The notes beneath the pieces are model-generated. The model was not told where the DNA came from and did no database searches. It saw nothing but the letters and a program-made list of their open reading frames with translations. Shown one piece after another: positions 1-7,494 of a stretch of 21,171 bases of DNA. How positions within the stretch are numbered: position 1 is the stretch's first letter; the number at the start of each line of letters is the position of its first letter. Origin of the DNA: Candidatus Nomurabacteria bacterium RIFCSPLOWO2_01_FULL_39_17. GTDB lineage: Bacteria > Patescibacteriota > Minisyncoccia > Phycocordibacterales > UBA9973. The position numbers and the translations under genes are program-made. The stretch lies in contig MFUU01000018.1 of assembly GCA_001785805.1 (NCBI GenBank), positions 1 through 21,171 of the forward strand. Reading direction: 5' to 3'.

Positions 1-90
1 GATCAAAATGGCAAAATCAACAAAACTCTAAACGGCATGGTTTTATTAAAAGTCTTTACCGACAAAGGAGATTTGGGATGGAGGTATTAG
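1..90 (+). CDS. C-terminal end of an unidentified protein (partial)
   Basis: Frame 1 is open from the left edge to a TAG at 88-90 and encodes 29 residues ending KVFTDKGDLGWRY. The start lies outside the window. The piece is rich in beta-forming residues and ends in aromatic residues, but it is too short for family assignment. It may be the tail of an extracytoplasmic or structural protein, or simply a chance open frame. About 125 nt without an obvious gene follow before the next start. They hold a weak hairpin (118-122 with 131-135) and a short T run at 146-150. Confidence 0.4.
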   Translation, partial: DQNGKINKTLNGMVLLKVFTDKGDLGWRY

Positions 91-201
91 AAGTAGGGGG
101 TAAATAGTGTAACTTCAGAGGTAATTCGAGACCTCAAGGAAAGGTTTTTGAAATCCGATAAGTAATATCTCCACATACTGGAGTTTGTAAGGATATTAGA
201 G

Positions 202-207
202 TAAAAT
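202..207 (+). promoter_or_regulatory. Possible -10 box of the winged-helix gene
   Basis: TAAAAT lies 7 nt before the ATG at 215, the same spacing as the better promoters in the window. No convincing -35 box is seen. If used, the mRNA would start at or next to the ATG (leaderless). Confidence 0.35.
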
Positions 208-214
208 AAATAGA

Positions 215-502
215 ATGAACAGAGTAAAGACAACAAAACAAATGGAGCGTTATTTGAAGGGTATGGCAAACCACCATCGTGTAGCGATTATTTTATTGAT
301 CGCTGAATCTGATGGCATTACATTAGATCAAATTATCACAACTCTAGATGCGAACCCGAAAACTATAGGTGAGCACACAAGAAGGCTTTATCAAGCAGGA
401 CTAGTAAATAAAAAGTATAAAGGAAAATTCGTGGAACATACTTTGTCGCCATATGGAAAAATGTTTGCGCGTTTCTTAAAATCTTTTTGGTCTGTGAAAT
501 GA
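215..502 (+). CDS. Small winged-helix (ArsR/MarR-like) DNA-binding protein
   Basis: A 95-residue protein that looks like a stand-alone winged helix-turn-helix domain. Helices around residues 10-33 (MERYLKGMANHHRVAIILLI) are followed by a recognition-helix region around 35-60 (GITLDQIITTLDANPKTIGEHTRRLYQAGLV). A basic wing comes next (KKYKGKFVEHTLSPYG). The phrase 'NHHRVAIILLI...' resembles the ArsR-family start '..hp.R..IL..L'. No Cys or His metal site is evident, so metal sensing is not supported. The stop TGA at 500-502 overlaps an ATG at 499, which would couple it to the downstream alkyltransferase-like gene. Flanking inverted repeats suggest local autoregulation, but this is inference. 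The ligand is unknown. Confidence 0.7.
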   Translation: MNRVKTTKQMERYLKGMANHHRVAIILLIAESDGITLDQIITTLDANPKTIGEHTRRLYQAGLVNKKYKGKFVEHTLSPYGKMFARFLKSFWSVK

Positions 503-831
503 TATTATCATACTTACAAACTCCAGTATTTAGGGATATGAAAAAAATTAGTGTAAACAAACTAAAAGGCACTCCGTTCCAGAAAAAAGTCTGGCGGGAA
601 CTAATGAGAATCCCGAAAGGGAAGACTATTACATATAAGAAACTCGCGAGAAAGATAGGTAAAATGAAAGCTGTGCGAGCGGTAGGGAATGCTGTAGGGG
701 CTAACCCTTGCGCACCATTTATACCATGCCACCGAGTAATTCGTAGCAATGGCTCACTCGGCGGATATTCCAGTAAAGGTGGAATCAAAATTAAAATTAA
801 ATTACTAAAAAAAGAGGGCGTAAAATTTTAA
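499..831 (+). CDS. O6-alkylguanine-DNA alkyltransferase-like protein (MGMT/OGT C-terminal domain)
   Basis: This is the C-terminal DNA-binding and active-site domain of the methylguanine methyltransferase family, which transfers alkyl groups from O6-alkylguanine to its own cysteine. Visible landmarks are GTPFQKKVW, the IPKGKTITYKKLA helix-turn-helix, RAVGNAVGANP with the arginine-finger region, and the active-site IPCHRVI. The cysteine is residue 64 if counted from the ATG at 538. Downstream is a GGYSSKGG loop and a final LLKKEGV. The ATG at 499 forms an ATGA overlap with the regulator stop and gives 110 residues. The ATG at 538 gives 97 residues and leaves the inverted repeat arm (513-529) non-coding. 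Both are possible. The N-terminal RNase-H-like domain of full OGT is missing, as in many short family members. An intact Cys argues for catalysis rather than the Cys-less ATL form. Confidence 0.88.
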   Translation: MILSYLQTPVFRDMKKISVNKLKGTPFQKKVWRELMRIPKGKTITYKKLARKIGKMKAVRAVGNAVGANPCAPFIPCHRVIRSNGSLGGYSSKGGIKIKIKLLKKEGVKF

Positions 832-833
832 AA

Positions 834-861
834 TTGACCAAAGGGTTACGGCGTGTATAAT
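834..861 (+). promoter_or_regulatory. Promoter of guaB-purA
   Basis: TTGACC (834-839), a 16-nt spacer and TATAAT (856-861). Transcription would start about 868, exactly at the ATG used for guaB, so the mRNA is predicted to be leaderless. This also argues against the in-frame GTG at 853, which lies before the predicted transcript start. Confidence 0.75.
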
Positions 862-867
862 ATAAAA

Positions 868-2364
868 ATGTCCGTTAAAAAGGTCAAAAAGATGAAGAAA
901 GTCCCTACGCCGAAATTGCTGGGTAAGGGATACACTTTTGATGATATTCTTCTAGTGCCGAATTATAGCGAAGTTCTACCGAAAGAAGTTGATATACAAA
1001 CTCGTTTGACGAAAAATATAAATCTCCACATACCTTTCATGTCCGCTGCGATGGACACAGTCACCGAAGCCTCGATGGCTATAGCTATGGCTCAGCAGGG
1101 TGGTATCGGTATCATTCATAAAAATCTTTCAATCAAAGAACAAGAACTTGAAGTTCTGAAGGTTAAGCGTTATGAATCCGGCCGCATCGCTGACCCGATA
1201 ACTCTACCCATAAATGCCACAGTCGGCGATGCTTTAGAAATACAGAAAAAGTACAACATCGGCGGAGTACCGATAATAGATAAGAGTGGCAAGTTAGTCG
1301 GTATAGTTACGAATCGTGATATGCGTTTCGAAAAGAATGAGAAAACTCCCATCAAAGAAATAATGACGACCAAGCTCATTACCGGCGGAGCTAATACCAC
1401 CATAGAAGAGGCAAATGCTTTGTTTAGAAAACACAGCATAGAGAAGCTTCCATTGGTTGATAAAAATAATAAACTAATCGGACTTATCACTTACCGTGAT
1501 ATGGTAAAGAGCAAGAAATATCCATACGCCACGAAAGATAAAATGGGCAGGCTGTGCGTCGGCGCGGCTATCGGCACGGGGACAGATGCAATCTCACGAG
1601 TGCAAATGCTCGTTTCTGCCGGTATTGATGTTATTTGCGTAGACACTGCGCATGGGCATTCCAGGGGCGTTATTGATGTGGTGAAAAAAATCCGCGCCCT
1701 TTATCCGGAAGTTGATATCATAGGCGGAAATGTCGCCACGGGCAAAGCGGCGCTCGATCTCATAAAAGCCGGAGCAAATGCAATAAAGGTGGGTATTGGT
1801 CCTGGTTCAATATGTACGACTCGAATTATCGCCGGCATTGGCGTCCCGCAGCTATCGGCAGTACTTTCTGTGTACGAGGTCTGCGGACCGCTTGGTATTC
1901 CGGTAATTTCTGACGGCGGAATAAAATACAGCGGAGATGTGGTGAAGGCGCTGGTTTTCGGGGCAGATGTAGTTATGATGGGTGGCATCTTTGCCGGTAC
2001 CGATGAAGCTCCTGGAGACACGATGGTTACTAATGATCAAAAATTCAAACAATATCGCGGTATGGGCTCGGTTGATGCAATGCAGAGGGGTTCTAAAGAC
2101 CGTTATTTCCAAGATGACCAATACGATCCGAGCAAGCTCGTGCCTGAAGGTGTTTCAGCGCATGTGCCCTACAAGGGAGCTCTGGGAGAAGTGATACATC
2201 AATACATTGGCGGACTTAAGGCCGGTATGGGATACTTGGGAGCGAAAAATATTTCTGCATTGCGCAATGCTTCTTTCCACACTATGTCTACGGCCGGATT
2301 AAGAGAAAGCCATCCGCACGATATTTTTATGGTTGCTTCTGCGCCGAATTATACAAAACAATAA
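868..2364 (+). CDS. guaB: Inosine-5'-monophosphate dehydrogenase
   Basis: Oxidises IMP to XMP with NAD+, the first committed step to GMP; cytosolic tetramer in known family members. From the ATG at 868 the protein has 498 residues, the usual family length. The N-terminal barrel start reads YTFDDILLVPNYSEVLP. Two CBS domains are inserted at roughly residues 107-220. The catalytic loop is GPGSICTTR (Cys about 316), GGNVATG and SDGGI contact substrate, and the mobile flap contains YRGMGS and QRGSKDRYFQ. The end keeps the EGVSAHVPYKG and GGLKAGMGYLGA motifs. The ATG at 868 was chosen because a strong -10 box ends 6 nt upstream. purA follows after 3 nt. guaA, needed for XMP to GMP, is not in the window. 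Confidence 0.97.
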   Translation: MSVKKVKKMKKVPTPKLLGKGYTFDDILLVPNYSEVLPKEVDIQTRLTKNINLHIPFMSAAMDTVTEASMAIAMAQQGGIGIIHKNLSIKEQELEVLKVKRYESGRIADPITLPINATVGDALEIQKKYNIGGVPIIDKSGKLVGIVTNRDMRFEKNEKTPIKEIMTTKLITGGANTTIEEANALFRKHSIEKLPLVDKNNKLIGLITYRDMVKSKKYPYATKDKMGRLCVGAAIGTGTDAISRVQMLVSAGIDVICVDTAHGHSRGVIDVVKKIRALYPEVDIIGGNVATGKAALDLIKAGANAIKVGIGPGSICTTRIIAGIGVPQLSAVLSVYEVCGPLGIPVISDGGIKYSGDVVKALVFGADVVMMGGIFAGTDEAPGDTMVTNDQKFKQYRGMGSVDAMQRGSKDRYFQDDQYDPSKLVPEGVSAHVPYKGALGEVIHQYIGGLKAGMGYLGAKNISALRNASFHTMSTAGLRESHPHDIFMVASAPNYTKQ

Positions 2365-2367
2365 AAA

Positions 2368-3756
2368 ATGAAAATCAATAATAAATATAAAGTAACCCCC
2401 ATTATAGGGTTGCAGTGGGGAGACGAGGGCAAGGGTAAGGGCGTCGCCCGTATCGCCAGCACTTTATCTAAAAACGATTTAATCGTCAGGTTTCAGGGCG
2501 GAAATAATGCCGGACACACTATTTATCACAAGAGCAAGTGTTATGTATTTCATTTAATACCTTCAGCTGTCTTCGGCAAAGCATTAATGCATATGGGCGC
2601 CGGCATGGTCGTAGACCCAGCCGCGCTGCTAAGAGAAGCGAAGGCAATACCGAAGAGCGTGTCATTTCTCAAACGTTTATCAATCTCTCCTCATACTGTG
2701 CTGACAATGCCGACACATTTAATTCTCGATTCAATCTCGGAAAAAAACAAAGGCAGTAAGAAAATTGGTTCTACCGGCAAGGGTATTTCACCCGCATATT
2801 CTGACTTAACGGCGCGCAAGGCATTGCGAGTAGGGGATATTTTTTATAATGATTTTGAAGAAAAGTATGTAGCGCTCCGCGAAGAACACAGGAAAGTTTT
2901 GTGTGAACAGTTTGATTATGAAATTAGCAAGAGGGAGGTGAAGGAATTTGATAAAAAATTCTTCTCCGGGGTCAGATTTGTAAAATCATTGAGGGTAGTG
3001 GAATCGGCAAAAATTGTGGAAGAGGTTTTTGGCAGAAAACATAAAGTCATCGCTGAAGGCGCGCAGGGCACACTTCTCGACATCCGTTTCGGGCATTATC
3101 CTTACGTTACGTCTTCACACACTATCGCAAGTGGTGTCGGTACTGGACTTGGTATCCCGCCCGTATTAGTAGGGGAAACTATCGGAGTGTTAAAGGCTTA
3201 TACGACAAAGGTCGGTGAGGGACCATTTCCAACAGAGCTCGGCGGTAAAAAGTCGGCAATCTGGTGTCGAGATAAAAAGCTGATTGATGAAAAAATTTTT
3301 TATGCGAATCCGAACCCAAACAGTAAAAATGAATTTGAACAAGGTGTAGCACTGCGAAGAGCTGGTAGTGAGATAGGCGCCACCACGGGACGACTACGCC
3401 GAACTGGGTGGCTCGACATACCGCTCGTAAAATATGCGATAGATATAAATAATTCTACGAAAGCTATTTTAACTAAACTCGACGTCTTGGATGGATTTAA
3501 AGAAATAAAAGTTTGCGTTGCTTATAAAATAAACGGTAAGGTCGTGCATGAGATACCTTTTAATCTTTCTCGTGTAAATATAAAACCCGTTTACAAATCT
3601 TTTCTTGGTTGGAAAGGGAAGTTACACAGCTATGGGAAGAAATTACCGAAACAAGCCCTGGATTATATAAAATATCTAGAAAAAACTCTCGGCGTACAAA
3701 TAATCTATGTCGGCAACGGCCCCGAAGAGCATCACGTCGTCGAACGCTTCTGGTAA
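2368..3756 (+). CDS. purA: Adenylosuccinate synthetase
   Basis: Joins IMP and aspartate using GTP to give adenylosuccinate, which purB at the far end of the cluster converts to AMP. The 462-residue protein starts with the P-loop-like QWGDEGKGKG (Asp about residue 19) and GGNNAGHT (His50), both catalytic in the family. GSTGKGISPAYSD and TTGRLRRTGWLD (IMP and Asp binding) follow, and the C-terminal TKLDVLDGF guanine-binding motif is present. It is a little longer than the common 425-435 residues. The segment after the P-loop reads GVARIAS instead of the more usual IVDLL. It lies 3 nt after guaB with no ribosome binding site, so it probably shares guaB's promoter. No separate terminator is seen before the purL promoter. 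Confidence 0.96.
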   Translation: MKINNKYKVTPIIGLQWGDEGKGKGVARIASTLSKNDLIVRFQGGNNAGHTIYHKSKCYVFHLIPSAVFGKALMHMGAGMVVDPAALLREAKAIPKSVSFLKRLSISPHTVLTMPTHLILDSISEKNKGSKKIGSTGKGISPAYSDLTARKALRVGDIFYNDFEEKYVALREEHRKVLCEQFDYEISKREVKEFDKKFFSGVRFVKSLRVVESAKIVEEVFGRKHKVIAEGAQGTLLDIRFGHYPYVTSSHTIASGVGTGLGIPPVLVGETIGVLKAYTTKVGEGPFPTELGGKKSAIWCRDKKLIDEKIFYANPNPNSKNEFEQGVALRRAGSEIGATTGRLRRTGWLDIPLVKYAIDINNSTKAILTKLDVLDGFKEIKVCVAYKINGKVVHEIPFNLSRVNIKPVYKSFLGWKGKLHSYGKKLPKQALDYIKYLEKTLGVQIIYVGNGPEEHHVVERFW

Positions 3757-3765
3757 AATAATATT

Positions 3766-3794
3766 TTGCTTTACATCATTCTCGTTGATATAAT
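3766..3794 (+). promoter_or_regulatory. Promoter of the purL operon
   Basis: TTGCTT (3766-3771), a 17-nt spacer and a perfect TATAAT (3789-3794). The -10 box ends 8 nt before the purL ATG at 3803, again predicting a leaderless or nearly leaderless mRNA. It sits in the only 46-nt gap between purA and purL. Confidence 0.7.
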
Positions 3795-3802
3795 ATAGCC
3801 CT

Positions 3803-6769
3803 ATGATTTCACGGGTATATGTGAAACCGAAGGGGTTAGATAATCGCGCCAGATTGTATCTGAACGGATGGTCGGGACTGGTACCCAAGAACACTAAATT
3901 GCAAATATTGGACTCATATAAAATCAAGCGCAACTTGAAGAGTAAGGATTTAGAGAAAATAGCCAATTTTTTAACCAATCCGATCCTAGAAGAATTTTCT
4001 ATAAATAAATTGCCTTCAAGTATTGAGAATTTTACTTATGCCGTAGAAATAGGCTATTTGCCGGGAGTTACCGACAATGTTGGACATACGGTTAAAGAAA
4101 CAATAACAGATTTACTTCACTTAAAAAATAATTCAAACTTGGAGGTTTATACTTCCAAAGTTTTTTTAATTTCGGGTAATATAAAATTAGATGCAGTAAA
4201 AAAAGTGGCTTCATCATTACACAATCCCTTGATTGAAAGCTCTTTTATCGCTAGTGCGAAAGAAATAAAAAAGGGGTTGCCCTTGAAGGCGCCCACAGTA
4301 ATTCTGAAGAAAAATATTCCTGTCATAAAAGTGCCCCTTTTAGACCTTTTCGAAGAAGAACTCATAAAAATAGGCAGGGAAGGAATAAAGGAAGAAAAAG
4401 GTAATACGCGCCGAGGACCGCTTGCGCTAGATCTACCATCAATGAAAGCTATTCAAACATATTTCGCTAAATTAAAAAGAGATCCTACCGATATTGAACT
4501 TGAATCATTGGCGCAAACTTGGTCCGAGCATTGCAAACACACTATTTTTGCCAATCCCATAGACAACATAAAAGATGGCCTGTATAAAACTTACATAAAG
4601 GGCGCAACAAACTTAATACGCAAGAAGAAGGGAAAAAGAGACTTTTGCGTTTCGGTATTCTCTGATAATTCCGGCGGAATAATTTTCGATAAAAATTATT
4701 TGGTGACGCATAAAGTAGAGACACATAATAGTCCTTCTGCATTAGATCCATTCGGGGGCGCTATTACAGGCATTGTAGGAGTAAATCGCGATACTATCGG
4801 CTTCGGACTGGGAGCCAAGCCGGTCGCGAATGTTTACGGCTTTTGTTTCGGTAATCCTGCCGATGAACAAATATTTTTCAAAAATAAAAATCTTACCCAA
4901 CCAATGTTGCCGCCGAAAAGGATTATGGATGGAGTGATTAAGGGCATTAATGTGGGCGGAAATTGCTCCGGCATTCCAACACTTTCAGGTTTTATGAAAT
5001 TCGATGACCGTTACAGAGCGAAGCCGTTGGTTTTCGCCGGTACTGTCGGACTTATACCGAGGAAAATAAATGGACATCCATCGCATATTAAAAGTGCAAA
5101 AGCGGGGGATTATATAGTTATGGTTGGCGGGCGAGTGGGGCTCGATGGTATACATGGAGCAACATTTTCATCAGTTGTGATGGATTCAAACTCTCCGGCA
5201 ACAGCTGTACAGATAGGCGATCCGATAACGCAGAAAAAATTAAGCGATGCGGTAGTGAAAGAAGCGCGAGACATGAATTTATACAACAGCATTACCGATA
5301 ACGGCGCCGGTGGACTTTCCTGTTCGGTGGCTGAAATGGCGAAAGAATGCGGTGGAGCTAGAGTAAATTTGGAAAAAGTACCGCTTAAATATCCTGGTTT
5401 GCGTCCTTGGGAAATTTGGATTTCAGAATCGCAAGAACGCATGACCCTTTCTGTGCCGAAGAAAAAATGGAAAACCTTTCAGAGATTAATGCAAGGTCGC
5501 GGGGTGGAAGCAACTACAATAGGAGAATTTACAAATACTCCCCATTGTGTAGTTTCATATAAAGGAAAAAAGATAATGGATATAGATATGGAATTCCTGC
5601 ACAACGGTCTGCCCAAACAGTACTTAACCACAATTCCATATTCATATACTTATGCCGAACCAGAATTGCCGAGAGAATTATCTCGAACAAAAGTTTTAGA
5701 AAATTTATTGGGAACTCTTAATATAAACAGTTTTGCTTTTGTTTCACAACAGTATGACCACGAAGTACAAGCTGGTTCCGTTTTAAAATCTCTGTCTGGG
5801 CGGGGTCGTATAAACACGGACACGCAGGTTTTTCGACCTGTTTTAAGTTCTAATAAGGGAGTAATTCTATCTTCCGCAACTTATCCCTCGTATTCTGACA
5901 TCAATACTTATCATATGGCATCTTGCGCGCTTGATACTGCGGTGCGGAATATTGTCGCTTCCGGAGGGAAATTATCTCACTTGGCGATATTGGACAATTT
6001 TTGCTGGTCTTCGTCGCATGAAAAAAAGCGCTTGGCGGAACTTGTAGATTCGGTCAAAGCTTGCTATGACTATGCAGTAGGTTACGGCACGCCATTTATT
6101 TCCGGAAAGGACAGTATGTTTAACAATTTTAGGGGTTATAACGGGAAAGGAAAAGAGGTAGCTATTGCTATTCCACCCACACTTCTCATCTCGGCTATTG
6201 GCGTAATGTCTGATATTTATAAAGTTGTCTCACCAGAATTTAAAAACACGGGAGATATAATTTATCTATTAGGGGAAACCAATAATGAATTGGGCGCTTC
6301 TGAATATTACAAATTGTTGGCCGAAAAACAGGGGAATAATGCATTGGGGAACAGCGTGCCAAAAGTTAATTTAAAAGATAATTTAAAAGTTTATAAAATG
6401 CTGGAGAAAGCAATTCAAGAAGAATTACTATCTTCTTCTTTGTCTGTCACATCCGGCGGATTAGCTATTGCTCTAGCGAAGGCTTGTGTGGGCGGAATGC
6501 TCGGTTGCGATGTATCAGTAAAAAATTTATCAGGAAATTCTATTTTGATAGATGCTAAACTTTTCTCCGAAAGTCAGGGTAGGGTATTGGTTTCTGTGTC
6601 GCTTAAAAATATAAAAGCTTTTGAAAAAGTGACGAGGGGAGTATCTTGCGCCAAATTGGGTAAAGTTACAAAAGAAAAAATAACGATAACAGACAAGAGA
6701 AAAGTGGTAAAAACAACTGTAAAAAAATTACACACCATTTATCATAAATTTTCTGATAGTATGAAATAA
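3803..6769 (+). CDS. purL: Phosphoribosylformylglycinamidine synthase, synthetase subunit with fused PurS-like N-terminus
   Basis: ATP-dependent conversion of FGAR to FGAM, using ammonia delivered by PurQ. At 988 residues it is longer than the small PurL (about 740) and shorter than E. coli-type PurL (about 1295), which also carries the glutaminase. Residues 1-70 and 77-150 each look like a PurS unit (for example VYVKPKGLDN and VEIGYLPGVTDNVG, each ending near NP-IE). They would make a fused PurS pair, which explains the lack of a separate purS. The linker is followed by the catalytic TWSEHCKHTIF (His243/246), DNSGGIIF, VTHKVETHNSPSALDPFGGA, GGNCSGIPT and VGGRVGLDGIHGATFSS. A second AIRS-like half runs to the end. 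No C-terminal glutaminase domain is present; purQ supplies it. Confidence 0.95.
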   Translation: MISRVYVKPKGLDNRARLYLNGWSGLVPKNTKLQILDSYKIKRNLKSKDLEKIANFLTNPILEEFSINKLPSSIENFTYAVEIGYLPGVTDNVGHTVKETITDLLHLKNNSNLEVYTSKVFLISGNIKLDAVKKVASSLHNPLIESSFIASAKEIKKGLPLKAPTVILKKNIPVIKVPLLDLFEEELIKIGREGIKEEKGNTRRGPLALDLPSMKAIQTYFAKLKRDPTDIELESLAQTWSEHCKHTIFANPIDNIKDGLYKTYIKGATNLIRKKKGKRDFCVSVFSDNSGGIIFDKNYLVTHKVETHNSPSALDPFGGAITGIVGVNRDTIGFGLGAKPVANVYGFCFGNPADEQIFFKNKNLTQPMLPPKRIMDGVIKGINVGGNCSGIPTLSGFMKFDDRYRAKPLVFAGTVGLIPRKINGHPSHIKSAKAGDYIVMVGGRVGLDGIHGATFSSVVMDSNSPATAVQIGDPITQKKLSDAVVKEARDMNLYNSITDNGAGGLSCSVAEMAKECGGARVNLEKVPLKYPGLRPWEIWISESQERMTLSVPKKKWKTFQRLMQGRGVEATTIGEFTNTPHCVVSYKGKKIMDIDMEFLHNGLPKQYLTTIPYSYTYAEPELPRELSRTKVLENLLGTLNINSFAFVSQQYDHEVQAGSVLKSLSGRGRINTDTQVFRPVLSSNKGVILSSATYPSYSDINTYHMASCALDTAVRNIVASGGKLSHLAILDNFCWSSSHEKKRLAELVDSVKACYDYAVGYGTPFISGKDSMFNNFRGYNGKGKEVAIAIPPTLLISAIGVMSDIYKVVSPEFKNTGDIIYLLGETNNELGASEYYKLLAEKQGNNALGNSVPKVNLKDNLKVYKMLEKAIQEELLSSSLSVTSGGLAIALAKACVGGMLGCDVSVKNLSGNSILIDAKLFSESQGRVLVSVSLKNIKAFEKVTRGVSCAKLGKVTKEKITITDKRKVVKTTVKKLHTIYHKFSDSMK

Positions 6770-6772
6770 TAT

Positions 6773-7456
6773 ATGAAAATCCCTTTATTTGATTTGGACG
6801 GAACGCTTATAAAAACTGGACAAAAAATTCATGGTCAAGCTTTTAAGTTTGCTATTAAGAAAGTTTTTGGAATAGATGCTGACTATACTCATTTAAATAC
6901 TTTCGGGATGATTGATGGCCAAATATTAACCGAAATACTTGCTTTTTATAATATACCTAAAAAGAAATCACAAGAAAAACTTACAGAAATGTTTTTAGAA
7001 ATGGAAAATTATTTTATCGAACATGAAAAAGAAACAAAATTCGAAACACTACCCGGGGCTTATGAATTAGTAGAGGAACTTTATATGAAAAATTTTCCAC
7101 TTGCAGTTCTTACGGGCAATATTGAAATATTTGGTTGGAAAAAATTAGAAAAAACTGGTCTTAAAAGATTTATTACTACAGGTGCTTTTGGTAATATGGC
7201 ATTACGACGTTCCGATTTGATTCCAATTGCATTAGAAAAACTTCAGTTAAAATATGATAAACAAATACAAAAAAGCAACCTTGTTATTATAGGCGATACC
7301 CCTCTTGATATTCGCTGTGCAAAAGAAGGAAATATTTACTCTATTGGAGTGGCAACTAGTAAATATTCAAAAGGCGACCTAGAAGCTGAAGGTGCTGATT
7401 TTGTGGTTGATTCATTGCTGCAAAAAAAAGATATAATAGATTTTTTAATGAAGTAA
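6773..7456 (+). CDS. HAD-family phosphatase (phosphoglycolate-phosphatase-like)
   Basis: A 227-residue haloacid dehalogenase-type hydrolase. Motif I is FDLDGT (Asp7 nucleophile, Asp9), motif II LTGN (Thr114), a basic RR near 145-146 may serve as motif III, and motif IV is GDTPLD (Asp175, Asp179). The helical cap between residues 15 and 90 is of the C1 type seen in Gph/PGM-like enzymes. The substrate cannot be told; phosphoglycolate or a nucleotide are family options. It begins 3 nt after purL and lies inside the purine operon, so a housekeeping role on nucleotide by-products is possible but unproven. Its DNA looks more AT-rich than the purine genes around it. Together with the next gene it separates purL from purQ. 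Confidence 0.85.
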   Translation: MKIPLFDLDGTLIKTGQKIHGQAFKFAIKKVFGIDADYTHLNTFGMIDGQILTEILAFYNIPKKKSQEKLTEMFLEMENYFIEHEKETKFETLPGAYELVEELYMKNFPLAVLTGNIEIFGWKKLEKTGLKRFITTGAFGNMALRRSDLIPIALEKLQLKYDKQIQKSNLVIIGDTPLDIRCAKEGNIYSIGVATSKYSKGDLEAEGADFVVDSLLQKKDIIDFLMK

Positions 7457-7460
7457 GGTG

Positions 7461-7490
7461 TTAGCTACTTTAGTTAACTAAAGTAGCTAA
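7461..7490. repeat. 30-bp perfect palindrome before the Cys-rich protein gene
   Basis: TTAGCTACTTTAGTT followed by its exact reverse complement. As RNA it gives a 13-bp stem with a TTAA loop, ending 4 nt before the ATG at 7495. No T run follows, so a standard intrinsic terminator is unlikely. It could be a DNA-binding site, an interspersed palindromic repeat, or a hairpin limiting translation of the next gene. Confidence 0.85.
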
Positions 7491-7494
7491 GAAT

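Larger units (their letters stand above)
175..529. repeat. 17-nt perfect inverted repeat flanking the small regulator gene
   Basis: ATACTGGAGTTTGTAAG at 175-191 recurs as its exact reverse complement at 513-529. Similarity continues imperfectly outward and inward for several bases. The arms enclose about 320 bp containing the winged-helix gene. The left arm is 23 nt before that gene's ATG; the right arm lies between its stop and the ATG at 538. The left arm also overlaps a small local palindrome, CTCCA-5nt-TGGAG at 169-183. Possible roles are operators, inverted ends of a small mobile or invertible segment, or a long-range RNA stem. Confidence 0.75.

Noticed and set aside
118..150. Terminator after the first partial gene
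   Set aside because: The GAGGT/ACCTC stem is only 5 bp and the T run is 10 nt away from it.
853..867. GTG start for guaB
   Set aside because: It overlaps the -10 box, so it would be upstream of the predicted transcript start, and the extra residues are not part of the family.
1032..1042. Third copy of the regulator-flanking repeat inside guaB (ATCTCCACATA)
   Set aside because: Only about 11 nt match and they belong to the outer, imperfect part of the left arm; the codons are normal for IMPDH.
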